NCBI RefSeq assembly: GCF_902459695.1 | Contig: NZ_CABPRZ010000001.1 | Coordinates: 310,001-374,000 of the forward strand | Direction: 5' to 3' | DNA: 64,000 nucleotides | From: Pandoraea terrae | GTDB lineage: Bacteria; Pseudomonadota; Gammaproteobacteria; Burkholderiales; Burkholderiaceae | Part shown: positions 9,364 to 18,130 of the stretch, piece after piece | How positions within the stretch are numbered: the stretch's first letter is position 1 | How the letters are laid out: each line of letters opens with the position of its first letter | The notes under the pieces: generated by a model | What the model was told of the DNA's origin: nothing | The model's input: the letters and a program-made list of their open reading frames with translations, nothing else | Database searches by the model: none | Position numbers and translations under genes: made by a program

Positions 9364-10656
9364 ATGAGCACCTTCGAAACGGTTGGCCCCACAAGTGCCG
9401 CCGGCGGCATCGCCATTCCCGGCAAACGCTGGCTGCGCGTCATTCCGCCGATCCTGCTTGCCTGCATCATTTCCTACATGGACCGGGTGAACATCGCGTT
9501 TGCGATGCCCGGCGGCATGAGCGCCGACCTCGGTCTCGCGGCGAGCACGGTCGGCCTGGCCGGCGGCATCTTCTTCATCGGCTATCTGTTCCTGCAGATC
9601 CCCGGCGGACGGCTGGCGGCGCTTGGCAGCGGCAAGCGCTTCATCGCGTGGTCGCTGGTCGCCTGGGCGTTGATCTCGATGTTGACCGGCCTGGTGACGG
9701 AGGCCTGGCAATTGCTGACGCTACGCTTCATGCTGGGTGTGGCCGAGGGCGGCATGCTGCCCGTGGTGTTGACGATGGTCAGCAGCTGGTTTCCCGACAA
9801 GGAGCGTGGACGCGCCAACGCGATGGTCATCATGTTTGTGCCGCTCGCGGGCATGATCACTGCGCCCCTGTCCGGCGCGGTGCTTGCAGCGTTGAACTGG
9901 CACTACCTGTTTTTCACGACAGCAGCGCTGTCAGCGCTGTTCCTGCTGATCTGGATTCCGTTCGCCAGCGACAGCCCGGAAAGCGCCAAGTGGCTGTCGG
10001 CCACGGAGAAGGACTATATCCTGACGGCCCTGCGCGTCGAACGCGAAGCGGCGCGCGGCAAGGACGCGATTGCCGCCTCGTTCGGCGCGGTGCTGTGCGA
10101 CCCGATCATCTGGCGCCTCATCGTGCTTAATTTCTTTTATCAGGTCGGGATCTACGGCTACACGCTCTGGCTGCCCACCATCCTGAAAAACCTGACGCAC
10201 GGCGGCATGGGCCAGGTCGGTATGCTCGCGATCCTGCCGTACATCGGTACCATGGCCGGCATGTGGGCGACGTCGTATCTGTCGGATAGAAGGGGAAAGC
10301 GCCGCGTGTTCGTCATTGCGCCGTTGCTCGGGTTTGCCTTGTGCCTGTTCCTGTCCGTCCATTTCCAGGCCAGCGTGGCGCTGTCGTATATTTTCCTGAT
10401 CGGTAGCGGCTTCTTCCTGCAGGCTGCCGCCGGCGTGTTCTGGACGATTCCGCCCAAGCTGTGCAATCCCGAGACGGCCGGCGGCGCCCGCGGGCTGATC
10501 AACGCGCTCGGCAACCTGGGCGGCTTCTGCGGCCCATATGCCGTGGGCGTACTGATCCAGCATTACAACGCCAACGTCGGCGTCTACTGCCTGGCTGCGG
10601 CGCTGGTGATTGCGGCCACGATCGCGGCCACGCTGCCCGCTCGCTGCGAGCGTTGA
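9364..10656 (+). CDS. MFS transporter, anion:cation symporter (ACS) family
   Basis: A 430-residue, 12-helix major facilitator transporter. The first helix ends in the ACS-family signature YMDRVNIAFAMP, shared with glucarate, galactonate, phthalate and tartrate carriers, so the substrate is likely a carboxylate, probably the compound degraded by the enzymes of this operon. The ATG at 9364 has the Shine-Dalgarno sequence AGGAGA seven bases upstream. A cytoplasmic loop of about 30 charged residues separates the two six-helix halves. Confidence 0.88.
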   Translation: MSTFETVGPTSAAGGIAIPGKRWLRVIPPILLACIISYMDRVNIAFAMPGGMSADLGLAASTVGLAGGIFFIGYLFLQIPGGRLAALGSGKRFIAWSLVAWALISMLTGLVTEAWQLLTLRFMLGVAEGGMLPVVLTMVSSWFPDKERGRANAMVIMFVPLAGMITAPLSGAVLAALNWHYLFFTTAALSALFLLIWIPFASDSPESAKWLSATEKDYILTALRVEREAARGKDAIAASFGAVLCDPIIWRLIVLNFFYQVGIYGYTLWLPTILKNLTHGGMGQVGMLAILPYIGTMAGMWATSYLSDRRGKRRVFVIAPLLGFALCLFLSVHFQASVALSYIFLIGSGFFLQAAAGVFWTIPPKLCNPETAGGARGLINALGNLGGFCGPYAVGVLIQHYNANVGVYCLAAALVIAATIAATLPARCER

Positions 10657-10665
10657 GCTTTTGCC

Positions 10666-11637
10666 ATGAGTGCCAGCATGTCGAATCCGGACGCCGGTCC
10701 CATTGACGTTGTCGATGCGCATCACCATCTCTGGGATCTGTCGCAAGGCCGTTACCCGTGGTTGCAGGAAGCCTACGACGCCGAGGCGTTTTTTCTCGGC
10801 GAGTACCGCGCGATCTGCCGCGACTTTCTTCCCGGGGACTATCGCGCCGCTGCGCGCGGGTGCCGCGTGGTGGCGACGGTGCACGTGGAGGCCGAACGCG
10901 CCCGCGACGAGCAGGTGGCCGAGACCGCCTGGCTGCAGACGATGCATGCCAGGCACGGCTTCCCGAATGCTGTCGTCGCGCACGTCTGGTTTGATCGCCC
11001 GGATACCGAGGCGCGCTTGCTGCAGCACCTCGAATGCCCGCTCGTGCGCGGGATTCGCAGTAAGCCGGTCACCGCGCCGTCGCCGGTGCACAGCGTGCGC
11101 GGACTGCCGGGGACCATGCAGGACGAGGCCTGGTTGCGCGGCTTCTCGCTGTTGGGCCGCCATGGGTTGAGTTGGGACCTCCGGGTGCCCGCCTGGCACC
11201 TGCCGGAAGCCGCCGAGGTCGCGCGCATGTTTCCCGAGGTGCCCATCGTCCTCAATCACCACGGCTTCGCGTGGGATCGCAGCGAGGAAGGACTCAAGCG
11301 CTGGCGCGGCTGGATGGAAACGCTGGCGCGCGAATCCAATGTGCACGTCAAGCTCTCGGAGTTCGGATTGCGCGGGCAAGCCTGGGACTGGCATGCGAAC
11401 GCGCGCATCGTGCGCGATACGCTGGCAATCTTCGGCTGGGAACGCTGCATGTTCGCCAGCAATTTCCCGGTCGCCGGGTTGCGCATTACCTACCCCGAAC
11501 TGGTCGGTGGCGTGGTGCGCATGCTCGATCATCTCACACCGTCACAACGCAGCGCGGTGATGTCCGGGAATGCGCTGCGCTTCTATCGCATCGATCTTCC
11601 GCAGTGCGCGGTTCCCGTCGTCGGCTCTGGGGCGTGA
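10666..11637 (+). CDS. COG3618 amidohydrolase (sugar lactonase / PDC hydrolase-like)
   Basis: A 323-residue TIM-barrel metal-dependent hydrolase. Seen: the metal motif DAHHHLWD near the N-terminus, GIRSKPV, the conserved NHHGFAWD, and MFASNFPV near the C-terminus. These are the hallmarks of the group containing L-fucono- and L-rhamnonolactonases and 2-pyrone-4,6-dicarboxylate hydrolase. It closes the operon that starts with pdxA. A paralogue with the same motifs sits at 33680-34630 in the second sugar-acid locus. Substrate unproven; hydrolysis of a sugar-acid lactone fits the neighbours. Confidence 0.85.
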   Translation: MSASMSNPDAGPIDVVDAHHHLWDLSQGRYPWLQEAYDAEAFFLGEYRAICRDFLPGDYRAAARGCRVVATVHVEAERARDEQVAETAWLQTMHARHGFPNAVVAHVWFDRPDTEARLLQHLECPLVRGIRSKPVTAPSPVHSVRGLPGTMQDEAWLRGFSLLGRHGLSWDLRVPAWHLPEAAEVARMFPEVPIVLNHHGFAWDRSEEGLKRWRGWMETLARESNVHVKLSEFGLRGQAWDWHANARIVRDTLAIFGWERCMFASNFPVAGLRITYPELVGGVVRMLDHLTPSQRSAVMSGNALRFYRIDLPQCAVPVVGSGA

Positions 11638-11788
11638 CCGTCGGTTTCGGGTGTCAGGCCGAGCCTGTTTCTCAGGTCGGCGATGAGCGGGTGGCCCCGC
11701 TCAAAGGGCCGGATGCCCATACCCGGTTTGGACGCGCCGCCGGGGTAGGTGCACCGCACGCATGGTTAAAATGGTCCGCATCGACTGC

Positions 11789-12979
11789 TTATTGGATCGG
11801 CAGATAGCGTTCCACCAACCTGGCCCAAAAAGCGGCGCCGACAACCAGGTTCTCATCATTGAAGTCGTAGGTCGCACTATGCAGCGTGTTGCCACCCTCG
11901 ATCGGGCCATTGCCGAGTCGCAGAAAGGTTCCGGGGCGCTGCTGCAGCATGTAGCCAAAGTCTTCGCTGCCCATCAATGCGTCCATCTGCTCCGTAACCC
12001 GGTCCGCGCCAACCAGTTCCTTTGCCACCTGGATGGCAAACGCGGTCTCGGCCTCGGTGTTGGTCACGACCGGATAGCCTTCGACGTAATCGATGACCGC
12101 CGTGACGCCAAAGCTGTCTGCCTGCGCGTGCACGAGCTTGATGATTCTCTCTTTCAGCAGCTGACGGACTTCCGTATCGAAGGATCGAACGCTGATGCTC
12201 AACTCGACCTGGCCGGGAATCACATTTGGGGCCGTGCCACCCGCAATTTTGCCGATCGTCACAACTGCGGATTTGGTCGGGTCGACATTACGCGACACGA
12301 TGGTCTGCAAGCCCATCACGATGCTGCCTGCCGCGACGATCGGATCGTTGGCCAAATGCGGGCGCGCAGCGTGTCCGCCCTTGCCAATGATACGCACGAA
12401 GACGCGGTCGCCCGCAGCCATGAAGTTGCCTGTGCGGAACATGAAGGTGCCGGCTGGCGCACCCGGATGGTTATGCAAGGCGAACACCGCATCACACGGG
12501 AAGCGTGTAAAGAGCCCTTGCTCGACCATGCGCTTGGCGCCGCTGTCGTAGCCTCGTTCCTCCGCCGGCTGGAAAATCAGATGCACCGTGCCGTCGAAGC
12601 TTTGACGTTGCGCCAGTTGACGCGCCGCTCCGAGCAGCATGGCCGTGTGCCCGTCGTGACCGCAGGCATGCATGTGTCCCGGAACGCAGCTCCTGTGGCT
12701 GAACGTGTTGAGCTCGTCGATCGGTAGTGCATCCATGTCGGCGCGTACGCCGATACTGCGTTCGCTCGTGCCCAGACGCAGCGTTCCGACCACACCGGTG
12801 CCGGCGATTCCGGTCTCGACCGAGTAGCCATACTCTCTGAGCCGGGTCGCCACGACCTCCGCGGTCCGCATCTCTTCGAACGCCAGTTCTGGATGGCTAT
12901 GCAGGGAGTGGCGGAGCTGTCGCAGATCTTCGGCAAAGGGCTGCAGGTCGGCGACGGAACTAAGACCAGGTAATGACAT
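11789..12979 (-). CDS. M20-family amidohydrolase (hippurate hydrolase / N-acyl amino acid hydrolase type)
   Basis: A 396-residue cytosolic metallopeptidase of family M20D, which cuts N-acyl amino acids or similar amides. Metal-binding and catalytic segments are visible: HACGHDGHTAM, PAEERGYDSGA, FALHNHPGAPAG and MGSEDFGYMLQ. It follows the yfcC-like gene on the minus strand with a gap of about 25 bases, so the two are probably co-transcribed: uptake of a conjugated or peptide-like compound, then cleavage. The ATG at 12979 is preceded by GAG six bases upstream; a TTG two codons further up is also possible. Confidence 0.88.
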   Translation of the reverse strand: MSLPGLSSVADLQPFAEDLRQLRHSLHSHPELAFEEMRTAEVVATRLREYGYSVETGIAGTGVVGTLRLGTSERSIGVRADMDALPIDELNTFSHRSCVPGHMHACGHDGHTAMLLGAARQLAQRQSFDGTVHLIFQPAEERGYDSGAKRMVEQGLFTRFPCDAVFALHNHPGAPAGTFMFRTGNFMAAGDRVFVRIIGKGGHAARPHLANDPIVAAGSIVMGLQTIVSRNVDPTKSAVVTIGKIAGGTAPNVIPGQVELSISVRSFDTEVRQLLKERIIKLVHAQADSFGVTAVIDYVEGYPVVTNTEAETAFAIQVAKELVGADRVTEQMDALMGSEDFGYMLQQRPGTFLRLGNGPIEGGNTLHSATYDFNDENLVVGAAFWARLVERYLPIQ

Positions 12980-13004
12980 GTTCAACTCGATGAAAAGAGG
13001 TCAA

Positions 13005-14438
13005 CTAGAACGGCCCCAGATGCATGGCAATGCCTACGACGATGGCGACGATGCTGATCGCGAACCAGGCCAGCAAGAGGGGCGTCACGAAGCGCACCCA
13101 CTTGGCGTAGGGAATGCCGGACGTTGCGAGTACCGCCATCAAGACGCCGGACGTCGGGTTGAAGCAATTGATGAAACCCTCGCCGAGCAGTACCGCGAGA
13201 ACCGTCACCTGCCTGGTCAGGTGCAGGGTGTCGCCGAGCGGTGCGAAGATCGGGATAAGCACCGCGGATTCGCCGGACCCGGACGAGATGCCAACGTGAA
13301 TCAAAGCGGCGCTCAGGAACATGCTGATCGCAGCCAGCGTGGCGTCGAGCGGGGCAAGGAATCCGGTGAGCAGATTGACAATCGGATCCAGGATCTTCCC
13401 GTTGCTGAGCACGATTGAGATGGCCCGTGCCAGCCCCACCACCAGCGCGCCTTTGGTGAGTCCACCGCAGCCGAGCAGAAAGATATCCGCAATCTTGCCG
13501 GGGCGAATTCCGCTCACGACCCCGGCGGCAATCGCCATGATGACAAACATGGCTATCATTTCCGGCTCGGCCCAGTGGCGCGTCGACGATCCGTAGACAA
13601 AGACCGACAGGCAGACGAGCACGATTCCGACGACGACCATCTGACGCGTGTCGAGCCGCGGCGAAGGGGAAGGCTGTGCGGGCTCGGCCCCCTTCATCGC
13701 TACCGATTGCGCCACGCCGGCCTTACGATGGGCACGGATTCGCGCGATGAGAAAAACGAGGGTGGCCAGTAAAAAGCAGATGTATATGCCGACCCGGAAC
13801 GGCATTCCGGAAAACATCGGCAGGCCGGCCAAGCGTTGCGACAATCCGGTGGTCACCGGATTGAGGATGGCCATGTTGAAACCGGCATAGGTGCCCAGGT
13901 AAATAAGGCCGGTGCCAATTTCTCTCGACAGGCCCATCGACTCGGCCAGAAGCAGTCCAAGCGGGACGAATGCCACCACCGAGTTCGTCACCACGCCCAA
14001 TGTGCCGAGCAACGAAAAAGTTACGCAAATGACAATGACGGTGATGCGCTCACGCGAGCCTTCTCCCTTCGAGAGCATGGCAAGTGCGCTGCGAATCGCG
14101 CCCGTCGCTTCGAGCACGGCGAGCGCGCCACCGGTAAAGAGGATGAGAAAAATGATCGGGGCGGACTCGATCATCCCCTTGGCCAGTGCGGTAAACAGCT
14201 CGCCGGGTAATACGCCGTGCTGCGCGACCGGTCGCAGGCTATTCGGCACAACAAAGCTGATGCCATTGCGGACCGTCCGCGTAAATTCGCCCGCTGGGAC
14301 GAGCCATGTCGCTATCGCGGCCGCCGTCAACACGAGGAAGAGCAACACATAAGGGTTGACCGGTTCCTTGCTCCCGCCTGTCTGAGATAGCCGGGCGTCT
14401 TGCCCTGATGCGTTCACTGTCGGCTTCTCGCTATTCAT
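13005..14438 (-). CDS. YfcC-family (basic amino acid antiporter-like) membrane transporter
   Basis: A 477-residue polytopic inner membrane protein with about 12 hydrophobic segments, matching the YfcC/DcuC-like superfamily of C4-dicarboxylate and amino acid carriers. The stretches ATWLVPAGEFTRTV, FNMAILNPVTTGLSQ and GEGFINCFNPTSGVLM are typical, the last two being the two inverted-repeat hairpin loops. The start ATG at 14438 has an excellent GGAGG seven bases upstream; the frame stays open further up but without a ribosome binding site. Divergent from a LysR gene and likely under its control; the M20 hydrolase follows. Confidence 0.82.
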   Translation of the reverse strand: MNSEKPTVNASGQDARLSQTGGSKEPVNPYVLLFLVLTAAAIATWLVPAGEFTRTVRNGISFVVPNSLRPVAQHGVLPGELFTALAKGMIESAPIIFLILFTGGALAVLEATGAIRSALAMLSKGEGSRERITVIVICVTFSLLGTLGVVTNSVVAFVPLGLLLAESMGLSREIGTGLIYLGTYAGFNMAILNPVTTGLSQRLAGLPMFSGMPFRVGIYICFLLATLVFLIARIRAHRKAGVAQSVAMKGAEPAQPSPSPRLDTRQMVVVGIVLVCLSVFVYGSSTRHWAEPEMIAMFVIMAIAAGVVSGIRPGKIADIFLLGCGGLTKGALVVGLARAISIVLSNGKILDPIVNLLTGFLAPLDATLAAISMFLSAALIHVGISSGSGESAVLIPIFAPLGDTLHLTRQVTVLAVLLGEGFINCFNPTSGVLMAVLATSGIPYAKWVRFVTPLLLAWFAISIVAIVVGIAMHLGPF

Positions 14439-14568
14439 TGCGCCTCCGTCATTGCTCTCGCTGTGTGCGTTACTCTGGCCGGCTTGGGCATACCCGCATG
14501 CCGTAGCCAATCTCTGGGGCCCAGTATCAGCCAAAATCCGGATCGAAAGTTGCTCTTTGGGCTGCGAT

Positions 14569-14591
14569 AATGTTGCATTCAGTGCAACATT
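14569..14591. promoter_or_regulatory. LysR-type operator palindrome between yfcC and its LysR gene
   Basis: A perfect inverted repeat with 9-base arms (AATGTTGCA and TGCAACATT) around a 5-base centre. The core TGCATTCAGTGCA is the T-N11-A pattern that LysR-type regulators bind. It ends 10 bases before the TTG start of the LysR gene and lies about 130 bases upstream of the divergent transporter gene, so autorepression combined with distal activation is likely. Confidence 0.7.
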
Positions 14592-14601
14592 GGAGTTCTC
14601 A

Positions 14602-15516
14602 TTGGACACACTCGAACGGAGCCTTTCGGAACGCACGCTCCAATACCTGGTAGCTATCTCAAAGTACGGCGGAATGCGCCAAGCGGCACTGGGTCTTGAT
14701 GTGAATGTCTCGACCATCAGTCGACAAGTTGGCCTTGCCGAGCGTGAGCTTCGACTGTCGCTCGTGACGCGTCGAGGTAGAAAAATGGAGTTGACCGAAG
14801 CAGGTCAAATGGCGGTCGACTATTTTCGTGAGCGCGAGCGCCAGGCCCAGCGCTTTCGTGCGCAGCTCGACGAATACCGTGGACTTCAGCGCGGGCAGGT
14901 CACCATCGCCGCCGGCGAGGGCATGGTGACGAGCCTGGTCAACGACGTCCTGAAGCAATTTCTCGAGAGATACCCAGGCATCGTTGTGGATTTGCGCACC
15001 GGCTCGCTTCCCGAACTCATCTCCATGATTCGAGAGGATATGGTCGACATCTGCGTGTCCATCGGCGCGTCGTCCGATCCCACACTGAACGCGCGCTTGT
15101 TCCAGAGCGAGCCATTGTGCGCCATCTTCTCGGTCGAGCATCGGATGTCGTCGCTGAAATCGGTGAAGATGGAAGATCTCGCCGGCGAACGCCTGGTCTT
15201 CATGCCGGCCGATTTCGGGCTGCAAACCCTTGTCAATGCGATGCTGTCCGATATCGGGCGCACCTACGTGCCGGCATTCCGCTGCGATCTGTTCTCGACG
15301 GCAGTGGCAATCGCAGCACAGAACTTGGCCGTTGCATTCATGACGCGCAGGGCGGCTCAAGAGCGGATCGCTGCAGGTCAAGTCAAAGCGGTACCGATCG
15401 ACCATCCATTCGCCCGTACGTTCGATCGCTACGTGATTACACGGGCCGGGCGGCGACTGAGTCCGGCGGCGAATTATTTCCTGCGGGAGATCATCAGGCT
15501 GATGTCGATCGTGTGA
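14602..15516 (+). CDS. LysR-family regulator of the yfcC-M20 operon
   Basis: A 304-residue LysR protein when started from the TTG at 14602, chosen because GGAG lies eight bases before it and the length then fits the family. The helix-turn-helix includes MRQAALGLDVNVSTISRQV; note the atypical STISRQV where most LysR proteins have PAVS. The effector domain follows. Longer in-frame versions begin at 14452 but would run through the operator palindrome. Divergent from yfcC and the M20 amidohydrolase. Confidence 0.88.
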   Translation: MDTLERSLSERTLQYLVAISKYGGMRQAALGLDVNVSTISRQVGLAERELRLSLVTRRGRKMELTEAGQMAVDYFRERERQAQRFRAQLDEYRGLQRGQVTIAAGEGMVTSLVNDVLKQFLERYPGIVVDLRTGSLPELISMIREDMVDICVSIGASSDPTLNARLFQSEPLCAIFSVEHRMSSLKSVKMEDLAGERLVFMPADFGLQTLVNAMLSDIGRTYVPAFRCDLFSTAVAIAAQNLAVAFMTRRAAQERIAAGQVKAVPIDHPFARTFDRYVITRAGRRLSPAANYFLREIIRLMSIV

Positions 15517-15756
15517 CGATGACCCGCCCGGTTTCTGCGAGCCAATTTTCGTACCCGCTTCGGCCGTTCGTGCTTCTCTGAAGCGGACGCTGACGTTCGG
15601 CGACGGCCAGCCGGCGCGGCCCGTTGGCCGTCCGATTGAGCGAGGGGATCGCCACGGTCCGGCGGAAGTGGGAAGACGCTGGCGGTGCTCGACGTCTTCC
15701 GCACCTCGGCGCGCAATCTCGGCAAGGGATACGGGTTTCCCCCACCCAGTTTTTTG
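15517..15756. other. Intergenic region before the glutamine-type ABC operon
   Basis: About 240 bases after the LysR stop with no gene I can support. Short frames on the minus strand look like noise. It leads into the promoter at 15757. Confidence 0.4.
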
Positions 15757-15784
15757 TTGACTTCCTCTATTGGCGGCATAGAAT
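15757..15784 (+). promoter_or_regulatory. Putative sigma-70 promoter of the ABC transporter-crotonase operon
   Basis: TTGACT at 15757-15762 and TAGAAT at 15779-15784 with a 16-base spacer form a good sigma-70 match about 130 bases upstream of the binding-protein gene. No other promoter this good is seen between here and the end of the operon near 23135. Confidence 0.55.
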
Positions 15785-15911
15785 TCGTGATGACAACAAA
15801 CGTTGCATGAAGCATAAATAAAGAATCATCTGTTTCACTGCATGGAGTGTTGCTGTCATGGGTCCCGCCCGCGTCGCGGAGGGCGCCTTGTCAATTACTG
15901 CGGAGAGAATC

Positions 15912-16664
15912 ATGGGACGTCGTTCCTTCCTTATGTCCGTCATCGCTGTTGCCATGTTTGGCGCGAGCATCGCACACGCGCAAAGCAAAGAACTGGTCGT
16001 CGGCACCGACACTTCCTTCATGCCGTTCGAATTCAAGCAGGGGGACAAGTACGTGGGCTTCGACCTTGACCTGTGGGCCGAAATCGCGAAGGACCAAGGC
16101 TGGAAGTACAAGATTCAGCCGATGGACTTCGCTGGCCTGATTCCGGCGCTTCAAACCCAAAACATTGACGTCGCGCTTTCGGGCATGACCATCAAGGAAG
16201 AGCGCAAGAAGGCTATCGATTTTTCGGACCCGTATTACGACAGCGGACTCGCTGCGATGGTGCAGATCGGCGACACGAGCATCAAGTCCATTGACGACCT
16301 GAATGGCAAGGTCATCGGCGCAAAAACGGGCACCGCCACTATCGACTGGATCAAGGCACACCTGAAGCCGAAGGAAATCCGCCAGTTCCCCAACATCGAC
16401 CAGGCCTATCTGGCGCTGGAAGCCGGCCGTGTCGACGCGGCCATGCACGACACGCCCAACGTCCTGTATTTCGTCAACACGGAAGGCAAAGGCAAGGTAA
16501 AGGTTGCCGGCGCCCCTGTGAGCGGCGACAAGTACGGCATCGGGTTTCCGAAGGGAAGCCCGCTGGTAACCAAGGTCAACGAAGAGCTGACCAGAATCAA
16601 GGCGGATGGCCGCTACGCCAAGCTGTACAAAAAGTGGTTCGGCTCCGAGCCGCCGAAGTCGTAA
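15912..16664 (+). CDS. Periplasmic polar amino acid-binding protein (GlnH-like)
   Basis: A 250-residue family-3 solute-binding protein with a cleavable signal peptide (about residues 1-24, ending SIAHAQ). The start ATG at 15912 has GGAGAG six bases upstream; a frame extension to 15858 is not needed. The mature protein contains the family signature DTSFMPFEFKQGDKYVGFD and the Asp/Arg-rich ligand segment GAKTGTATIDW. It is the extracellular component of the ABC transporter formed with the next two genes. The closest recognisable type is glutamine/polar amino acid binding, but the neighbouring acyl-CoA genes suggest an amino acid-like catabolic substrate rather than glutamine. Confidence 0.88.
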   Translation: MGRRSFLMSVIAVAMFGASIAHAQSKELVVGTDTSFMPFEFKQGDKYVGFDLDLWAEIAKDQGWKYKIQPMDFAGLIPALQTQNIDVALSGMTIKEERKKAIDFSDPYYDSGLAAMVQIGDTSIKSIDDLNGKVIGAKTGTATIDWIKAHLKPKEIRQFPNIDQAYLALEAGRVDAAMHDTPNVLYFVNTEGKGKVKVAGAPVSGDKYGIGFPKGSPLVTKVNEELTRIKADGRYAKLYKKWFGSEPPKS

Positions 16665-16680
16665 TCGCTCGGAAATGAGT

Positions 16681-16706
16681 GCGCGGGGGGTGACAACCCT
16701 CGCGCT
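16681..16706 (+). other. Intercistronic hairpin between binding protein and permease genes
   Basis: GCGCG at 16681-16685 pairs with CGCGC at 16701-16705, continued by a G-run against ACCC. There is no U-tract. In ABC operons such a hairpin after the binding-protein gene typically protects upstream mRNA and gives excess binding protein over membrane parts. Confidence 0.5.
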
Positions 16707-16732
16707 GCCTTTGACACAACCAGGAGCGATCC

Positions 16733-17389
16733 GTGGAACTCGATTGGTCAGCTATTGGGGCGGCACTTCCAGACTTGCTGGACGGCGTGAAGCTCACAGT
16801 CTTTATTGCATTTGTCGGGCTCATCGGCGGCTTCATCGTCGGCATGATTGCCGGGATGTTCCGGGCATATGGACCCACTGTGCTGAACGTTCTGGCGCAG
16901 GTCTACATCGAGCTGATCCGGGGTACGCCAATTGTCGTCCAGGTCATGTTTCTATACTTCGCGCTACCGGTGCTTGCGCATATCCGGATCGATGGCCTGA
17001 CAGCCGCGATCATCGCAATAACGGTCAATTCGGGTGCCTATCTTGCCGAAGTGGTGCGCGGCGCACTGTTGTCCATCTCCAAGGGCCTCACGGAAGCCGG
17101 CCTTGCGATGGGTCTGTCCATGCCACGTGTCCTCTTAAAGATTGTCGGGCCGCTCGCCTTTCGCCGGCTGATTCCGCCGCTCGGAAATCAGTGCATCGTT
17201 AGCCTGAAGGACACGTCGCTATTTATTGTCATCGGGGTGGGCGAACTGACACGAAAGGGGCAAGAAATCATCGCGGGAAATTTCCGTGCCGTTGAGATCT
17301 GGACTGCAGTTGCCGTCATCTATCTGATTCTGACTGGCGTGATGACGCTCACACTGCGTCTCGTTGAAAAGAGGATGAGCATCCTATGA
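16733..17389 (+). CDS. Polar amino acid ABC transporter permease (GlnP/HisM type)
   Basis: A 218-residue inner membrane permease with about five helices. It carries the EAA-type loop for contact with the ATPase ([20 protein letters not shown]) and the conserved [17 protein letters not shown] segment. It starts with GTG at 16733, supported by AGGAG just upstream. Only one permease is present, so it probably acts as a homodimer. Its stop codon overlaps the ATG of the ATPase gene by four bases. Confidence 0.9.
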   Translation: MELDWSAIGAALPDLLDGVKLTVFIAFVGLIGGFIVGMIAGMFRAYGPTVLNVLAQVYIELIRGTPIVVQVMFLYFALPVLAHIRIDGLTAAIIAITVNSGAYLAEVVRGALLSISKGLTEAGLAMGLSMPRVLLKIVGPLAFRRLIPPLGNQCIVSLKDTSLFIVIGVGELTRKGQEIIAGNFRAVEIWTAVAVIYLILTGVMTLTLRLVEKRMSIL

Positions 17390-18114
17390 ACATGGTCGAA
17401 TTCCAGGGGGTCTCGAAGAGCTTCGGCCATGTGGCCGTACTCAAGGACATCAGCCTCTGCATCAAAAGTGGGGAAGTCGTGGTTGTCGTCGGGCCGTCCG
17501 GCTCGGGCAAGTCCACGATGCTTCGCTGTATCAACGTACTGGAAAAAATTTCGGGCGGAGACTTGCTGGTCGACGGGCAGAGCGTCAAGGGCAGCGCATC
17601 CGTGGTCCGTAATATCCGCCTTGAGGCCGGCATGGTCTTCCAGCAGTTCAACCTGTTTCCCCAGATGACAGCGCTGGAGAATGTGATGTTCGGCCCTATC
17701 CAGGTACGCGGAGCCTCGCGAGCTGAAGCACGCGACCAGGCAATGGCATTGCTGGACAAGGTGGGCCTTGAAGCGCGCGCTAATCATTACCCGTCCGAGT
17801 TGTCCGGGGGGCAACAGCAGCGCGTCGCGATTGCTCGCGCCTTGGCCATCAAGCCAAAGTTGATGCTGTTCGACGAGCCAACCTCGGCGCTGGACCCGGA
17901 ACTTCGTCACGAAGTCCTCAAGGTCATGCAGGACCTGGCCAACGAGGGCATGACGATGATTGTCGTGACGCATGAAATCGCGTTTGCAAAGCGTGTCGGC
18001 ACGCGTCTGCTGTTCATGGACCAGGGCGGCATTGCCGAGGACGGGCACCCGGCCGCGCTTATCCACACCCCGCCGACGCAGCGACTGAAAGACTTTTTGC
18101 AGCACGTGGCTTAA
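17386..18114 (+). CDS. Polar amino acid ABC transporter ATPase (GlnQ/HisP type)
   Basis: A 242-residue ABC ATPase. Walker A is GPSGSGKST, the Q-loop follows in [11 protein letters not shown], the ABC signature is [15 protein letters not shown], Walker B is [12 protein letters not shown] and the switch His lies in VTHEI. Energises uptake through the preceding permease. Translationally coupled to it by an ATGA overlap. The 281-residue ATPase at 62952-63797 belongs to the same subfamily but to the hut locus. Confidence 0.93.
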   Translation: MNMVEFQGVSKSFGHVAVLKDISLCIKSGEVVVVVGPSGSGKSTMLRCINVLEKISGGDLLVDGQSVKGSASVVRNIRLEAGMVFQQFNLFPQMTALENVMFGPIQVRGASRAEARDQAMALLDKVGLEARANHYPSELSGGQQQRVAIARALAIKPKLMLFDEPTSALDPELRHEVLKVMQDLANEGMTMIVVTHEIAFAKRVGTRLLFMDQGGIAEDGHPAALIHTPPTQRLKDFLQHVA

Positions 18115-18130
18115 GCGAGGTTATGTTTTT

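Noticed and set aside
11583-11720. Minus-strand frame reading MGIRPFERGHPLIADLRNRL
   Set aside because: Protein-like text, possibly the tail of a lost gene, but most of it overlaps the certain amidohydrolase gene or a 150-base gap, and I could not assign a family.
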